A stretch of DNA of 64,000 nt from JASHPR01 sp963749145 (GTDB lineage: Bacteria > Actinomycetota > Actinomycetes > Streptosporangiales > Streptosporangiaceae). The translations under genes were made by a program, and so were the position numbers. The stretch spans positions 992,001 to 1,056,000 of the forward strand of contig CAVVLN010000001.1 of assembly GCA_963749145.1 (NCBI GenBank). The letters are read 5' to 3'. The notes beneath the pieces were generated by a model that saw only the letters and a list, made by a program, of their open reading frames with translations, did not search any database and was not told the DNA's origin. Below are positions 37,222 through 46,938 of the stretch, one piece after another; the stretch's first letter is position 1, and each line of letters opens with the position of its first letter.

Positions 37222-38751
37222 GTGGCGATCAACGAGCAAGCAGCGCCGCTCAGCAGCGACGAAGAGGAACTCCACCGCCTCGGCTACGCCCAGGAGCTGC
37301 GCAGGCGGATGTCGGGGTTCTCGAACTTCGCCGTGTCGTTCACGATCATCTCGATCCTGTCCGGCTGCATGACCCTGTACGGCTACGGCATGGCCACCGG
37401 CGGCCCGGTCGCCATCGTCTGGGGCTGGCCGTTCGTCGGCATCATGACCCTGATGGTCGGGCTGGCGATGGCCGAGGTCTGCTCCAGCTTCCCGACCGCG
37501 GGCGGCCTGTACTACTGGGCGGCCAAGCTCGCCAAGGAGGGCCGGGGCCCGGCGTGGTCCTGGTTCACCGGCTGGTTCAACTTCCTTGGCCAGGTCGCGA
37601 TCACCGCGGGCATCGACTTCGGCGCGGCGTTCTTCATCAACGCCTGGCTGAACCTGGTGTTCGGGACCCCCACCTACCACTGGGTGACCATCCTGATCTA
37701 CGCGATCGTGCTGCTGGTGCACGGCGTGATGAACCAGTTCGGCATCCGGCTGGTCGCGCTGCTCAACGACATCAGCGTCTGGTGGCACATCCTCGGCGTG
37801 CTGCTCATCGTCGCCCTGCTGGCCATCGTGCCCGCGCACCACCAGTCGGCCAGCTTCGTGTTCACCCACATCACCAACCTGACCGGCTGGCACAGCACCA
37901 TCTACGTGCTCGCGCTCGGCCTGCTGCTGGCCCAGTACACCTTCACCGGTTACGACGCCTCCGCGCACCTGACCGAGGAGACCCACAACGCGTCCACCCG
38001 GGGACCGCGCGGCATCGTGATGTCGATCGTGGTGTCGCTGTTCGCCGGCTGGATCCTGCTGATCGGGATCACGTTCGCCATCCAGCACTACAGCGCCGAG
38101 GTGGCCTCGCCCACCGGCGAGCCGCCGGTGCAGATCTTCATCGACGCCCTGGGCGCGACCACCGCCAAGCTGCTGCTGCTGGTCGTGATCGGGGCCCAGT
38201 TGTTCTGCGGCATGTCCTCGGTGACCGCGAACTCGCGGATGATCTACGCGTTCTCCCGGGACGGGGCCCTGCCCGGCTCGTCGATCTGGCACCGGGTGAA
38301 CAAGCGGACCAGGACGCCGACCAACGCGATCTGGCTGGCGGCCGCCGGGGCGTTGATCCTGGGCCTGCCCTACCTGGTGAACACCACGTCCTACGCCGCG
38401 GTGACCTCCATCGCCACCATCGGCCTTTACGTCGCCTACGTGTCGCCGACGTTCCTGCGGCTGCGCCAGGGCGCCAACTTCAAGCGCGGGCCATGGCACC
38501 TGGGCTCGTGGAGCTACCTGGTCGGGTGGATCGCGGTGATCTGGGTGGTGTTCATCACGATCCTGTTCATGCTGCCGACGGTGAGCCCGATCACGGTCGG
38601 CAACTTCAACTACACCATCGTCGCGGTGGTGGCCGTCATCGGCTTCGCCGGCATCTACTGGCTCGTGTCCGCGCGCAAGTGGTTCAAGGGCCCGCGGGTC
38701 CAGGGAACCCCGGAGGAGCTCGCCGCCATCGAGCGCGACCTGTCCACCTGA
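37222..38751 (+). CDS. APC-family amino acid/amine permease
   Basis: A 509-residue membrane transporter with about twelve hydrophobic helices. The first is FAVSFTIISILSGCMTLYGYGM with the unwound glycine-rich segment of the APC fold; LGLLLAQYTFTGYDASAHLTEETHNA is typical of the GABA/polyamine/ethanolamine permease branch. GTG 37222 follows GAGGAG. It is the first gene of the cluster that continues with a glutamine-synthetase-like ligase, so it probably brings in the amine to be glutamylated. Confidence 0.88.
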   Translation: MAINEQAAPLSSDEEELHRLGYAQELRRRMSGFSNFAVSFTIISILSGCMTLYGYGMATGGPVAIVWGWPFVGIMTLMVGLAMAEVCSSFPTAGGLYYWAAKLAKEGRGPAWSWFTGWFNFLGQVAITAGIDFGAAFFINAWLNLVFGTPTYHWVTILIYAIVLLVHGVMNQFGIRLVALLNDISVWWHILGVLLIVALLAIVPAHHQSASFVFTHITNLTGWHSTIYVLALGLLLAQYTFTGYDASAHLTEETHNASTRGPRGIVMSIVVSLFAGWILLIGITFAIQHYSAEVASPTGEPPVQIFIDALGATTAKLLLLVVIGAQLFCGMSSVTANSRMIYAFSRDGALPGSSIWHRVNKRTRTPTNAIWLAAAGALILGLPYLVNTTSYAAVTSIATIGLYVAYVSPTFLRLRQGANFKRGPWHLGSWSYLVGWIAVIWVVFITILFMLPTVSPITVGNFNYTIVAVVAVIGFAGIYWLVSARKWFKGPRVQGTPEELAAIERDLST

Positions 38752-38827
38752 TCGCCGCCGGCCCTGGCCCGCCCGCCCGCCTGACCTGGCCGCGGGCCCG
38801 GCCCGCTCGCCCGCCTAACCTGATGGG

Positions 38828-40228
38828 ATGTCAATGCCGACGAAGTACCGGGGCCCCGGGCCGCAGCGCCGCGAGCGCGGCATGCTGACCCTGGAGCGCC
38901 TCAGGGTCGAGGCCAGCGAGGACAAGATCGACACCGTGGTGCTGGCCTTCACCGACATGCAGGGCCGGCTGCAGGGCAAGCGGCTGTCGGCGGAGTTCTT
39001 CCTCGACGAGGTGGCCCAGCACTACTCCGAGGGCTGCAACTACCTGCTCGCGGTGGACGTGGAGATGAACACCGTGGACGGGTACGCGATGTCGTCCTGG
39101 GATCGCGGGTACGGTGACTTCGTCCTGGTGCCGGACATGGCCACGCTGCGCCGGGTCCCGTGGCACCCGGGGACGGCCCTGGTCATCGCCGACCTGACCT
39201 GGCTGGACGGCACGCCGGTGGTAGCCTCGCCGCGGCAGATACTCAGGGCCCAGGAGCAGCGGCTGGCCGAGCGCGGCTGGACCGCGATGGTCGGCACTGA
39301 GCTGGAGTTCATCGTCTACGCCGACTCCTATGAGCAGGCCGCGGCCAAGGCCTACCGCGACCTGATCCCGGCGAACCAGTACAACGTGGACTACTCGATC
39401 CTGGGCACCTCCCGGGTCGAGCCGCTGCTGCGCCGGATCAGGAACGAGATGGCCGGGGCCGGCATGTACGTCGAGTCGGCCAAGGGCGAATGCAACCTGG
39501 GCCAGCACGAGATCGCGTTCCGGTACGCGAAGGCGGTCGCCACCTGCGACAACCACTCGATCTACAAGACCGGCGCCAAGGAGATCGCGGCCCAGGACGG
39601 GGCCAGCATCACGTTCATGGCCAAGCCGAACGCCCGCGAGGGCAACTCCTGCCACATCCACCTGTCGCTCCGCGCCGAGGACGGAGCGCCGGTCATGGCG
39701 GGCGACGGCCCCTACGGCCTGTCCAGGCTCGGCGAGCATTTCCTGGCCGGCCAGCTCGCCGCGCTGCGGGAGCTGACGCTGTTCTACGCGCCGAACATCA
39801 ACTCCTACAAGCGCTACGTGCCGGGCAGCTTCGCGCCTACCTCGGTCCGCTGGGGCCCGGACAACCGGACCTGCGCGCTGCGGCTGGTCGGGCACGGCGC
39901 CTCGCTCCGGGTCGAGAACCGCGTGCCGGGCGGGGACGTCAACCCTTACCTGGCCGTCGCCGCGATCATCGCGGCCGGCCTGCACGGCATCGAGAACGAG
40001 CTGCCGCTGGAGCCGGCCGTGGAGGGGAACGCCTACCTCGACACCGCCACCCGGGTCCCGCACACCCTGCGCGACGCGCTCGAGCTGTGGGGCAAGAGCG
40101 ACCTGGCCCGCCAGGCGTTCGGCGCGGAGGTGGTGGACCACTACGTCAACTACGCCGGCGTCGAGCTGGCCGCCTACGACGCCGCGGTGACCGACTGGGA
40201 GCTGCGGCGCTGCTTCGAGCGCCTCTAG
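38828..40228 (+). CDS. Glutamine synthetase-like gamma-glutamyl-amine ligase (GlnA4 type)
   Basis: A 466-residue enzyme of the glutamine synthetase fold. It shows FTDMQGRLQGKRL, the metal-site GTELEFIVYAD, AKGECNLGQHEI, the catalytic GNSCHIHLSL, FYAPNINSYKRYVPGSFAPT and RLVGHGASLRVENRVPGGDVNPYLA. It lacks the adenylylation loop tyrosine context of GlnA. The arrangement with an aldehyde dehydrogenase, SDR and class I amidotransferase matches the mycobacterial glnA4 locus. Such enzymes glutamylate mono- or polyamines at the cost of ATP; which amine is not shown by sequence. Confidence 0.87.
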   Translation: MSMPTKYRGPGPQRRERGMLTLERLRVEASEDKIDTVVLAFTDMQGRLQGKRLSAEFFLDEVAQHYSEGCNYLLAVDVEMNTVDGYAMSSWDRGYGDFVLVPDMATLRRVPWHPGTALVIADLTWLDGTPVVASPRQILRAQEQRLAERGWTAMVGTELEFIVYADSYEQAAAKAYRDLIPANQYNVDYSILGTSRVEPLLRRIRNEMAGAGMYVESAKGECNLGQHEIAFRYAKAVATCDNHSIYKTGAKEIAAQDGASITFMAKPNAREGNSCHIHLSLRAEDGAPVMAGDGPYGLSRLGEHFLAGQLAALRELTLFYAPNINSYKRYVPGSFAPTSVRWGPDNRTCALRLVGHGASLRVENRVPGGDVNPYLAVAAIIAAGLHGIENELPLEPAVEGNAYLDTATRVPHTLRDALELWGKSDLARQAFGAEVVDHYVNYAGVELAAYDAAVTDWELRRCFERL

Positions 40229-40284
40229 CGCCGCGGGCTCGCCCGGCGGGCCCGCGCCCGATGACGATGCGAGGGAACCCACAC

Positions 40285-41646
40285 ATGTCGCAGTTCACGG
40301 TGCTGAACCCCGCCACCGAACAGCCGGTCACCACGGTGGCGCAGGCCGACGCCGCGGCGGCCGACGCCGCGATCGCCCGCGCGGCCGCGGCCCAGCAACG
40401 CTGGCGCGCCGTGGCGCCCGGGGACCGGGCCGGCCTGCTGCGGCGCTTCGCGGCCGCCGTGGACGCGCACACCGATGAGCTGGCCAGCCTGGAGGTGGCC
40501 GGGTCCGGTCATCCCCTGGGCCAGGCCCGCTGGGAGGCCGGGCACGTGCGCGACGTGCTCCTGTACTACTCCGCGACGCCCGAGCGCCTGATCGGCCAGC
40601 AGATCCCGGTGCCCGGCGGCCTGAACGTCACCTTCCACGAGCCGGTCGGGGTGGTCGGCCTGATCGTGCCGTGGAACTTCCCCATGCCGATCTTCTCCTG
40701 GGGCATGGCACCCGCGCTCGCGGCCGGGAACACGGTGGTGGCCAAGCCGGCGGAGCTGACCCCGCTGACCGCGATCCGGATCGGCGAGCTCGCGCTCGAG
40801 GCGGGGCTGCCCGAGGGGGTGCTGCAGGTGCTGCCCGGCAAGGGCAGCGTGATCGGCCAGCGCCTGGTGGACCACCCGGATGTCCGCAAGATCGTCTTCA
40901 CCGGGTCCACGGAGGTCGGCCGCCAGGTGATGGCCGGCTGCGCCCGGCACGTCAAGCGGGTCACGCTCGAGCTCGGCGGCAAGAGCGCCAACATCGTGTT
41001 CGCCGACGCCGACCTGGAGCGGGCCGCGGCGACCGCGCCGTACGCGGTCTTCGACAACGCCGGCCAGGACTGCTGCGCCCGGTCCCGGATCCTGGTGCAG
41101 CGCTCGGCGCTCGACCGGTTCATGGCCCTGTTCGAGCCGGCGGTCAAGAAGGTCGCGGTCGGCGACCCGGCCTCGCCCGGCACCGAGATGGGCCCGCTGA
41201 TCTCGGCGGCGCACCGGGAGCACGTCGCGTCCTACGTGCCCGACGGCGCGCCGGTCGCGTTCCGGGGCAGCGCCCCCGCGGGCCCCGGGTTCTGGTACCC
41301 GCCGACCGTGCTCGCGCCGGTCAGCGCCGACGACCCCGCCTACACCGAGGAGGTCTTCGGGCCGGTGGTCACCGTCACGCCGTTCGCGGACGAGGCCGAC
41401 GCGGTCGCGATCGCCAACGACACGCCCTACGGCCTGTCCGGGTCGATCTGGACCTCTGACGTCGGCCGGGCGATCCGGGTCGCGCGGGCGGTGGAGAGCG
41501 GGAACCTGTCGGTGAACTCGCACTCGTCGGTGCGCTACTGGACCCCGTTCGGCGGGTTCAAGCAGTCCGGCCTCGGCCGCGAGCTGGGCCCGGGCGCGCC
41601 GGACGCGTTCACCGAGACCAAGAACGTCTTCATCGCCACCGAATGA
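40285..41646 (+). CDS. Aldehyde dehydrogenase of gamma-glutamyl-amine pathway
   Basis: A 453-residue NAD(P)-dependent dehydrogenase. It has PWNFPMPIFSW for the cofactor, FTGSTEVGR, the catalytic Glu in LELGGKSANIVF, the catalytic Cys in NAGQDCCARSR and EEVFGPVV. ATG 40285 follows GAGGGA at 8 bases. In the cluster it would oxidise the gamma-glutamylated aldehyde formed from the amine (established for PuuC-like enzymes, inferred here). It overlaps the beginning of the next SDR frame. Confidence 0.88.
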   Translation: MSQFTVLNPATEQPVTTVAQADAAAADAAIARAAAAQQRWRAVAPGDRAGLLRRFAAAVDAHTDELASLEVAGSGHPLGQARWEAGHVRDVLLYYSATPERLIGQQIPVPGGLNVTFHEPVGVVGLIVPWNFPMPIFSWGMAPALAAGNTVVAKPAELTPLTAIRIGELALEAGLPEGVLQVLPGKGSVIGQRLVDHPDVRKIVFTGSTEVGRQVMAGCARHVKRVTLELGGKSANIVFADADLERAAATAPYAVFDNAGQDCCARSRILVQRSALDRFMALFEPAVKKVAVGDPASPGTEMGPLISAAHREHVASYVPDGAPVAFRGSAPAGPGFWYPPTVLAPVSADDPAYTEEVFGPVVTVTPFADEADAVAIANDTPYGLSGSIWTSDVGRAIRVARAVESGNLSVNSHSSVRYWTPFGGFKQSGLGRELGPGAPDAFTETKNVFIATE

Positions 41647-41669
41647 GCATGACGGAGAGGAAGCCAGGC

Positions 41670-42434
41670 ATGCAGCGCTTGCAGGACCGGGTCGCGGTCA
41701 TCACCGGGGCGGGCAGCGGCATCGGCCTGGCCAGCGCGCGCAGGCTCGCGGCCGAAGGGGCCACGGTCGTGGCCGTCGACATCGACGAGGCGGCGGGCAA
41801 GGCGGCCGCGGCGGAAACCGGCGGCACCTTCATCGCGGCCGACGTGTCCAGCGAGGACGAAGTGCAACGGCTGTATGAGACGGTGGCCACCCAGCACGGG
41901 CACGTGGACGTTGCGTTCAATAACGCGGGCATCTCCCCGCCGGAGGACGACTCCATCCTGTCGACCGACCTGGAGGCCTGGCGCCGCGTTCAGGAGGTCA
42001 ACCTGACCTCGGTGTACCTGTGCTGTAAGCACGTGATCCCTTACATGCAGCGCCAGGGCAAGGGCTCGATCATCAACACCGCGTCGTTCGTCGCCGTGCT
42101 CGGCGCCGCCACCTCGCAGATCTCCTACACCGCGTCCAAGGGCGGGGTGCTGGCCATGACCCGCGAGCTCGGGGTGCAGTTCGCGCGGCAGGGCATCCGG
42201 GTCAACGCCCTGTGCCCGGGCCCGGTGAACACCCCGCTGCTGCGCGAGCTTTTCGCCAAGGACCCCGAGCGCGCGGCCCGGCGGCTGGTGCACGTCCCGA
42301 TGGGCCGGTTCGCCGAGCCGGAGGAGATCGCCGCCGCGGTAGCATTCCTCGCCAGCGACGACGCGTCGTTCATCACCGCGTCGCAGTTCCTGGTCGACGG
42401 CGGCATCGCCGGCGCCTATGTGACACCCTTGTGA
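41670..42434 (+). CDS. SDR-family oxidoreductase in amine cluster
   Basis: A 254-residue short-chain dehydrogenase with TGAGSGIG, DVSSEDEV for the NAD adenine Asp, NNAGIS, the catalytic Ser in NTASFVA, and YTASK as YxxxK. The SDR ends FLVDGGIAGAYVTPL. ATG 41670 has AGGAAG before it; an in-frame ATG at 41643 overlapping the previous stop is the alternative. The same gene pair, aldehyde dehydrogenase plus SDR, occurs beside mycobacterial glnA4. Confidence 0.87.
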   Translation: MQRLQDRVAVITGAGSGIGLASARRLAAEGATVVAVDIDEAAGKAAAAETGGTFIAADVSSEDEVQRLYETVATQHGHVDVAFNNAGISPPEDDSILSTDLEAWRRVQEVNLTSVYLCCKHVIPYMQRQGKGSIINTASFVAVLGAATSQISYTASKGGVLAMTRELGVQFARQGIRVNALCPGPVNTPLLRELFAKDPERAARRLVHVPMGRFAEPEEIAAAVAFLASDDASFITASQFLVDGGIAGAYVTPL

Positions 42435-42463
42435 GCGGCCGGCGGGACGGGGAGGTTCTTTCG

Positions 42464-43249
42464 ATGGCGACAGTGAAGGGGGATGGTGAAGCGGGAATGG
42501 GGAGTCGGGTGGGGGGTGGGGCCCCGCTGATCGGGATCAGCGCCTACTGCGAGCAGGCCCGGTGGGGCGTCTGGGAGATGCAGGCGATGGTGCTGCCTCG
42601 CCGCTACGCCGACCGGGTCGCCTCGGCCGGCGGGATCCCGGTCCTGCTGCCTCCGGTGCCCGGCGTCGAGGAGTCGGTCGCCCGGCTGGACGGGCTGATG
42701 CTGTCCGGCGGCGGGGACATCGACCCCGCCCGCTACCGCGCCGAGCCTGCGCCGCAGACCGGCAGCGTGCGCGAGGAGCGCGACACCGCGGAGTTCGCGC
42801 TGTTCGCCGCGGCCATGGCGCGGCGGCTGCCGGTGCTCGGGATCTGCCGCGGCCTGCAGGTCATCAACGTGGCCCGGGGCGGCAGCCTGCACCAGCACCT
42901 GCCCGACGTGGTCGGCCACGACGGGCACGCCCCGGTGCCGGGCACCTTCGGCTCGCACCCGGTGCACGTCGCGCCCGCGAGCAAGCTCGGCGCGATCCTG
43001 GGCCACGAGGAGGTCGACGTGCCGATCTCCACGCCGACCCACCATCACCAGGCGGTCGACCGGCTGGGCGAGGGGCTGACCGCGACCGCCTGGGCCAAGG
43101 ACGGCACGATCGAGGCGTTCGAGCTCGGCGCCGGCGATTCATTCATTATGGCCGTCCAGTGGCACCCCGAGGCCGGCGACGACCCGAGCCTGTTCCGGGC
43201 GCTGGTCGCCGCCGCGCGGGACCGCGCGGCCGCCCCCGCCCCGGCCTGA
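42464..43249 (+). CDS. Class I glutamine amidotransferase-like gamma-glutamyl hydrolase (PuuD type)
   Basis: A 261-residue peptidase C26 family enzyme. The nucleophile elbow is GICRGLQVINV and the catalytic His and Glu lie in AVQWHPEAG. LMLSGGGDIDPARY is typical of PuuD-like hydrolases that remove glutamate from gamma-glutamyl-GABA-type products. GGGGAGG lies 8 bases before the ATG. As last gene of the cluster it would return glutamate and release the free amino acid. Confidence 0.88.
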   Translation: MATVKGDGEAGMGSRVGGGAPLIGISAYCEQARWGVWEMQAMVLPRRYADRVASAGGIPVLLPPVPGVEESVARLDGLMLSGGGDIDPARYRAEPAPQTGSVREERDTAEFALFAAAMARRLPVLGICRGLQVINVARGGSLHQHLPDVVGHDGHAPVPGTFGSHPVHVAPASKLGAILGHEEVDVPISTPTHHHQAVDRLGEGLTATAWAKDGTIEAFELGAGDSFIMAVQWHPEAGDDPSLFRALVAAARDRAAAPAPA

Positions 43250-43314
43250 CCCCGCGCCCGCCGGCGCCCTGGCTGCGGCTCGAGGAGCCTGCCCGGCATG
43301 GGAGACTTTGTACC

Positions 43315-44139
43315 GTGACCGAAGCGCAGCAGGCCCCCGCGGGAGTCGACCCGTCGACGCCGACGCCGGCCCGGATGTACGACTACTTCCTGGGCGGCAC
43401 CAACAACTTCGAGGTCGACCGGCAACTGGGCGAGCGGCTCCGCAGCCTGGTGCCCGAGGTCAGCGACTCGGCCTGGGCCAACCGGGCGTTCCACCAGCGC
43501 GCCGCCCGGTGGATCGCCGACCGCGGGATCCGGCAGTTCATCGACATCGGAGCCGGGCTGCCCACCCAGGGCAACACCCACGACCTGGTGCAGCAGGCCG
43601 CGCCCGGCGCCCGGGTCGTCTACGTGGACAACGACCCGATGGTGCTGGCGCACGGCCGGGTGCTGCTCGGCGACTCGGCCAACACCACGATCGTGATGGC
43701 TGACCTCCGCGACCCCGACAGCGTGCTGAGCCATCCGGACCTGCTGGCCCTCATCGACCTGCGCGAGCCGGTCGGCCTGCTGCTCACCGGCGTCATGTAC
43801 TTCGTGGCGGACGAGTCCGACCCCTGGGGCCTGGTGGCCAGGTACGCCGAGACGATCGCCCCGGGCAGCTATCTCGCGCTGTCCCATCTCACCGCCGACA
43901 GCAAGCCGCCGCGGGCCGTGCAGGCCGGGCACGAGGTCTACGCCCGGGCCACCGAGAACATCCACTTCCGGTCGCGGGCCGACGTCGAGCGGTTCTTCGC
44001 GGGGCTGGAGCTGGTGCCTCCTTACGAAGGCGCCGCGCCCGAGGTCACCCACGTGGGCCTGTGGGGCGCCGAGGACCCGGAACTGGCCGACACCGACGAC
44101 TCGCGCTGGCTCTACTGCGGAGTGGCGCTGCGACCGTAG
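43315..44139 (+). CDS. SAM-dependent methyltransferase, DUF574 family
   Basis: A 274-residue protein with the DUF574 opening PARMYDYFLGGTNNFEVDR, the SAM-site FIDIGAGLPTQGNTHDL, VVYVDNDPMVLAHGR and LTGVMYFVADE. This family is much expanded in actinobacteria; a methyltransferase fold is clear but substrates are unknown. GTG 43315 follows GGGAGA at about 10 bases. It stands alone between the amine cluster and the ABC exporter. Confidence 0.85.
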   Translation: MTEAQQAPAGVDPSTPTPARMYDYFLGGTNNFEVDRQLGERLRSLVPEVSDSAWANRAFHQRAARWIADRGIRQFIDIGAGLPTQGNTHDLVQQAAPGARVVYVDNDPMVLAHGRVLLGDSANTTIVMADLRDPDSVLSHPDLLALIDLREPVGLLLTGVMYFVADESDPWGLVARYAETIAPGSYLALSHLTADSKPPRAVQAGHEVYARATENIHFRSRADVERFFAGLELVPPYEGAAPEVTHVGLWGAEDPELADTDDSRWLYCGVALRP

Positions 44140-44182
44140 CCAGCAGATGGCCGCGGGCCGGGCCCTGGCCGCCCGATACCCG

Positions 44183-44188
44183 TAGACT
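44183..44188 (+). promoter_or_regulatory. -10 box of a probable leaderless ABC exporter transcript
   Basis: TAGACT fits the TAnnnT pattern and is seven bases before the GTG at 44196, implying that the transcript begins at the start codon. No Shine-Dalgarno sequence is present upstream of that GTG. Confidence 0.5.
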
Positions 44189-44195
44189 CGCGTGC

Positions 44196-45122
44196 GTGTG
44201 TTCCGCTCCGGCCGTCGAGATCTCCGGTCTGGTCAAGCACTACGGGCGCACCCTCGCGGTGGCTGGCCTGTCGCTGCGGGCCGAGCGGTCGCAGGTGACC
44301 GCGATCCTGGGCCCCAACGGCGCCGGGAAGACGACCACGATCGAGATCTGCGAGGGCTACCGGCGGCCGGACGAGGGCACCGTCCGGGTACTGGGCCTGG
44401 ACCCGGTACGGGACGGGACGGCGCTGCGGCCGAAGGTCGGCGTCATGCTGCAGTCCGGCGGCATACCGACCACGGCCCGGGCCGGGGAGTACCTGCGCGT
44501 GATGGCCAGCTTCCACACCAGCCCGATCGACCCGGCCGTGCTGCTCGACCGCCTCGGCCTCACCGGGTGCGCTCGCACCCCGTTCCGGCGGCTGTCCGGG
44601 GGCCAGCAGCAGCGGCTGTCGCTCGCGGCGGCCGTGATCGGCCGCCCCGAGCTCATCTTCCTGGACGAGCCCACGGCCGGGCTCGATCCCCAGGCCCGGC
44701 ACGCGACCTGGGGCCTGATCAGCTCGCTGCGGGAGTCCGGCGCGGCGGTCATCCTGACCACGCACTACATGGAGGAGGCCGAGCGCCTCGCCGACCAGGT
44801 TGCGGTGGTCGACCATGGCCGCCTGGTCGCGGAGGGAACCCCGGCCGAGCTGACCGGGACCGCCGGGCAGCTCAGGTTCCGGGCCGAGCCCAGCCTGGAC
44901 ACCGACAGCCTGCTCGCCGCGCTGCCGCCGGGCAGCGCGGCCAAGGAGTCCCCGGCGGGCTACTACATGGTCGAGGTGCACGACCGGGTCGACCCCCGGC
45001 TGCTCGCCGCGGTCACCGCGTGGTGCGCCGAGCACGGCGTGCTGGCGCAGAGCCTGCGGATCGAGAACCGGACGCTGGAAGACGTGTTCCTCGAGCTGAC
45101 CGGGCGGGAGCTGCGCTCGTGA
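44196..45122 (+). CDS. ABC exporter ATPase (drug/lipid type)
   Basis: A 308-residue ATPase with Walker A GPNGAGKTTT, MLQSGGIPTTARAGEYL as Q-loop region, signature LSGGQQQRLSLAAAVIGRP, Walker B LIFLDEPTAGLDPQARH and the switch His in TTHYMEEAERLAD. The C-terminal part has TLEDVFLELTGRELR, typical of DrrA/CcmA-like exporters. The GTG fits a leaderless start. It overlaps its permease and precedes heme A synthase, a common actinobacterial order. Confidence 0.88.
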   Translation: MCSAPAVEISGLVKHYGRTLAVAGLSLRAERSQVTAILGPNGAGKTTTIEICEGYRRPDEGTVRVLGLDPVRDGTALRPKVGVMLQSGGIPTTARAGEYLRVMASFHTSPIDPAVLLDRLGLTGCARTPFRRLSGGQQQRLSLAAAVIGRPELIFLDEPTAGLDPQARHATWGLISSLRESGAAVILTTHYMEEAERLADQVAVVDHGRLVAEGTPAELTGTAGQLRFRAEPSLDTDSLLAALPPGSAAKESPAGYYMVEVHDRVDPRLLAAVTAWCAEHGVLAQSLRIENRTLEDVFLELTGRELRS

Positions 45123-45904
45123 CCGACACCACGGCGGCCTGGCCCGCCCCCGCCCCGGGAGCGGCGCCGCTGCGGCGGATGATCGGCGCGCAGGCCGGCC
45201 TCGAGCTGCGGACGCTGCTGCGCAACGGCGAGCAGCTGGTGCTGACGCTGATCATCCCGGTGCTGCTGCTCGTCGCGTTCAGCCAGGAGAACCTGGTCAG
45301 CTACGGGCCCGGGCCCCGGATCGACTTCCTGGCGCCGGGCATCCTGGCCCTGGCCGTGCTGTCCACCGCGTTCACCAGCCAGGCGATCGGGACCGGGTTC
45401 GAGCGCCGGTACGGCGTGCTCAAGCGGCTGGGCGCGACGCCGCTGTCGCGCCGGGGGCTGATCGCCGCCAAGACCGTCACCGTGCTGGCCATCGAGGTGC
45501 TGCAGTCGGTGCTGATCGTGGTGGTGGCGCTGGCGCTCGGCTGGGGCCCGCGCGGCGGGGCCGCGGCGGTCGTGTGGTCGGTGCTGCTGATGGTGGCGGG
45601 GACGGCCGCGTTCAGCGGGCTCGCCCTGCTGATGGCCGGCACGCTCCGGGCCGAGGCCACGCTGGCCGCGGCGAACCTGCTGTACCTGGTGCTGCTCGGG
45701 GTCGGCGGCGTGCTGTTCCCGCTGACGAAGTTCCCGGCCGGGGCGCGGCCGGTGCTGCGGCTGCTGCCGTCCGGCGCCCTCTCCGACGGGCTGCACTCCG
45801 TGCTGCAGGACGGCGGCGGCCTGCCCGCGCGTGACCTGCTGGTCCTGCTCGTCTGGGCGGCGGCCGGGATCGCGCTCGCGGTGCGGTTCTTCCGCTGGGA
45901 GTAG
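45119..45904 (+). CDS. ABC-2 type exporter permease
   Basis: A 261-residue permease with six hydrophobic segments of the ABC-2 type: LVLTLIIPVLLLVAFS, FLAPGILALAVLSTAFTSQAIGTGFERRYGVLKRLGATPLSR, IEVLQSVLIVVVALALGW, VWSVLLMVAGTAAFSGLALLM and LYLVLLGVGGVLFPLTKFPAG. GTG 45119 overlaps the ATPase stop (GTGA). Together the pair forms a complete exporter; its neighbourhood with ctaA suggests a role tied to the respiratory membrane, which is inference only. Confidence 0.87.
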   Translation: MTDTTAAWPAPAPGAAPLRRMIGAQAGLELRTLLRNGEQLVLTLIIPVLLLVAFSQENLVSYGPGPRIDFLAPGILALAVLSTAFTSQAIGTGFERRYGVLKRLGATPLSRRGLIAAKTVTVLAIEVLQSVLIVVVALALGWGPRGGAAAVVWSVLLMVAGTAAFSGLALLMAGTLRAEATLAAANLLYLVLLGVGGVLFPLTKFPAGARPVLRLLPSGALSDGLHSVLQDGGGLPARDLLVLLVWAAAGIALAVRFFRWE

Positions 45905-45961
45905 CGGGAGCCCGCGGTCGCTGCCACCCGATCTCCGCTGCTCCGGCGTCCGGCCGGGGCG

Positions 45962-46938
45962 GTGCGCGCGGTGCCGCCGTCGGCGCTGGTGGTTACCAGC
46001 ATCCTGTCGGTCCAGATCGGCGCGGGGCTGGCCGGGCGGACGTTCGGCCAGGTGACGCCGGCGGTGATGACGGGGCTGCGGCTGTGGACGTCCGCGGCGT
46101 TGATGGCCGGGTTCGGCGCCCGGGGGCTGGCCAGGTCGGTCGGCGACCTGGCGCGGACGCGGGCCTGCGGGGACGCCGCGATCGCGGGCGCGTTCGGCGT
46201 GACGCTGGGCATCATGAACTTCTCGATCTACCAGTCGTTCGCGCGGATCCCGCTGGGCATCGCGGTCACCATCGAGTTCCTCGGGCCGCTGGCCGTGGCG
46301 GTGGCGTCGTCGCGGCGGCTGATCGACCTGGTCTGGGTCGGCCTGGCCGGAGCGGGCGTCGCCCTGCTCAGCAACGGCTGGGCCAGCCTGGCCGGGCCCG
46401 GCGCCCGGCATGCGGCCGGCGCCGGGTCGTCCGGGGTCGCGGTGACCGGCCTGGCGTTCGCGCTGGTCGCGGCGGCCGGGTGGGCCGCCTACATCATGCT
46501 CAGCGCGGCCACGGGACGGCGCTTCGGCGGGTCGTCCGGCCTGGTGATCGCCGTGGTCGTGGCCGCGGTGGTGGTGACGCCCGCCGCGGCGGTCTCGGGC
46601 CGGCTGGCCACGGCTCGCTGCTGCGGCCCGAGGTGATCGGCATCGGCGTGGCGGTCGGGCTGCTCTCGTCGGTCATCCCCTACCGGCTCGAGCTCGAGGC
46701 GCTGCGCCGGATCCCGGCGGGGATCTTCGGCATCTGGATGAGCCTGGAACCCGCCGTCGCCGCGCTGGTGGGCCTGCTGCTGCTCAGCGAGTCGCTGGCG
46801 CCCCGGGAGTGGGCGGCGATCGGCTGCGTGATCGTGGCCTGCGCGGGCGCGGCGCGGGGCACGCCGCGGGCCGGGCAGCAGGAACTCGAGGCGCCGCCGG
46901 AGGCGGCGGACGTGATGCCTCCCCCGCCGGCCTCGTAG
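45962..46938 (+). pseudogene. EamA/RhtA-family permease, frameshifted
   Basis: A ten-helix drug/metabolite exporter of the RhtA branch. The N-terminal frame (GTG 45962) has LGIMNFSIYQSFARIPLGIAVTIEFLGPLAVAV. It ends at 46636 with a short unlikely tail. The second half continues in the next frame with GIGVAVGLLSSVIPYRLELEALRRIPAGIFGIWMSLEPAVAALVGLLLL to 46938. One missing base at about 46612-46616 explains the break. The helices on both sides are well preserved. Confidence 0.8.
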
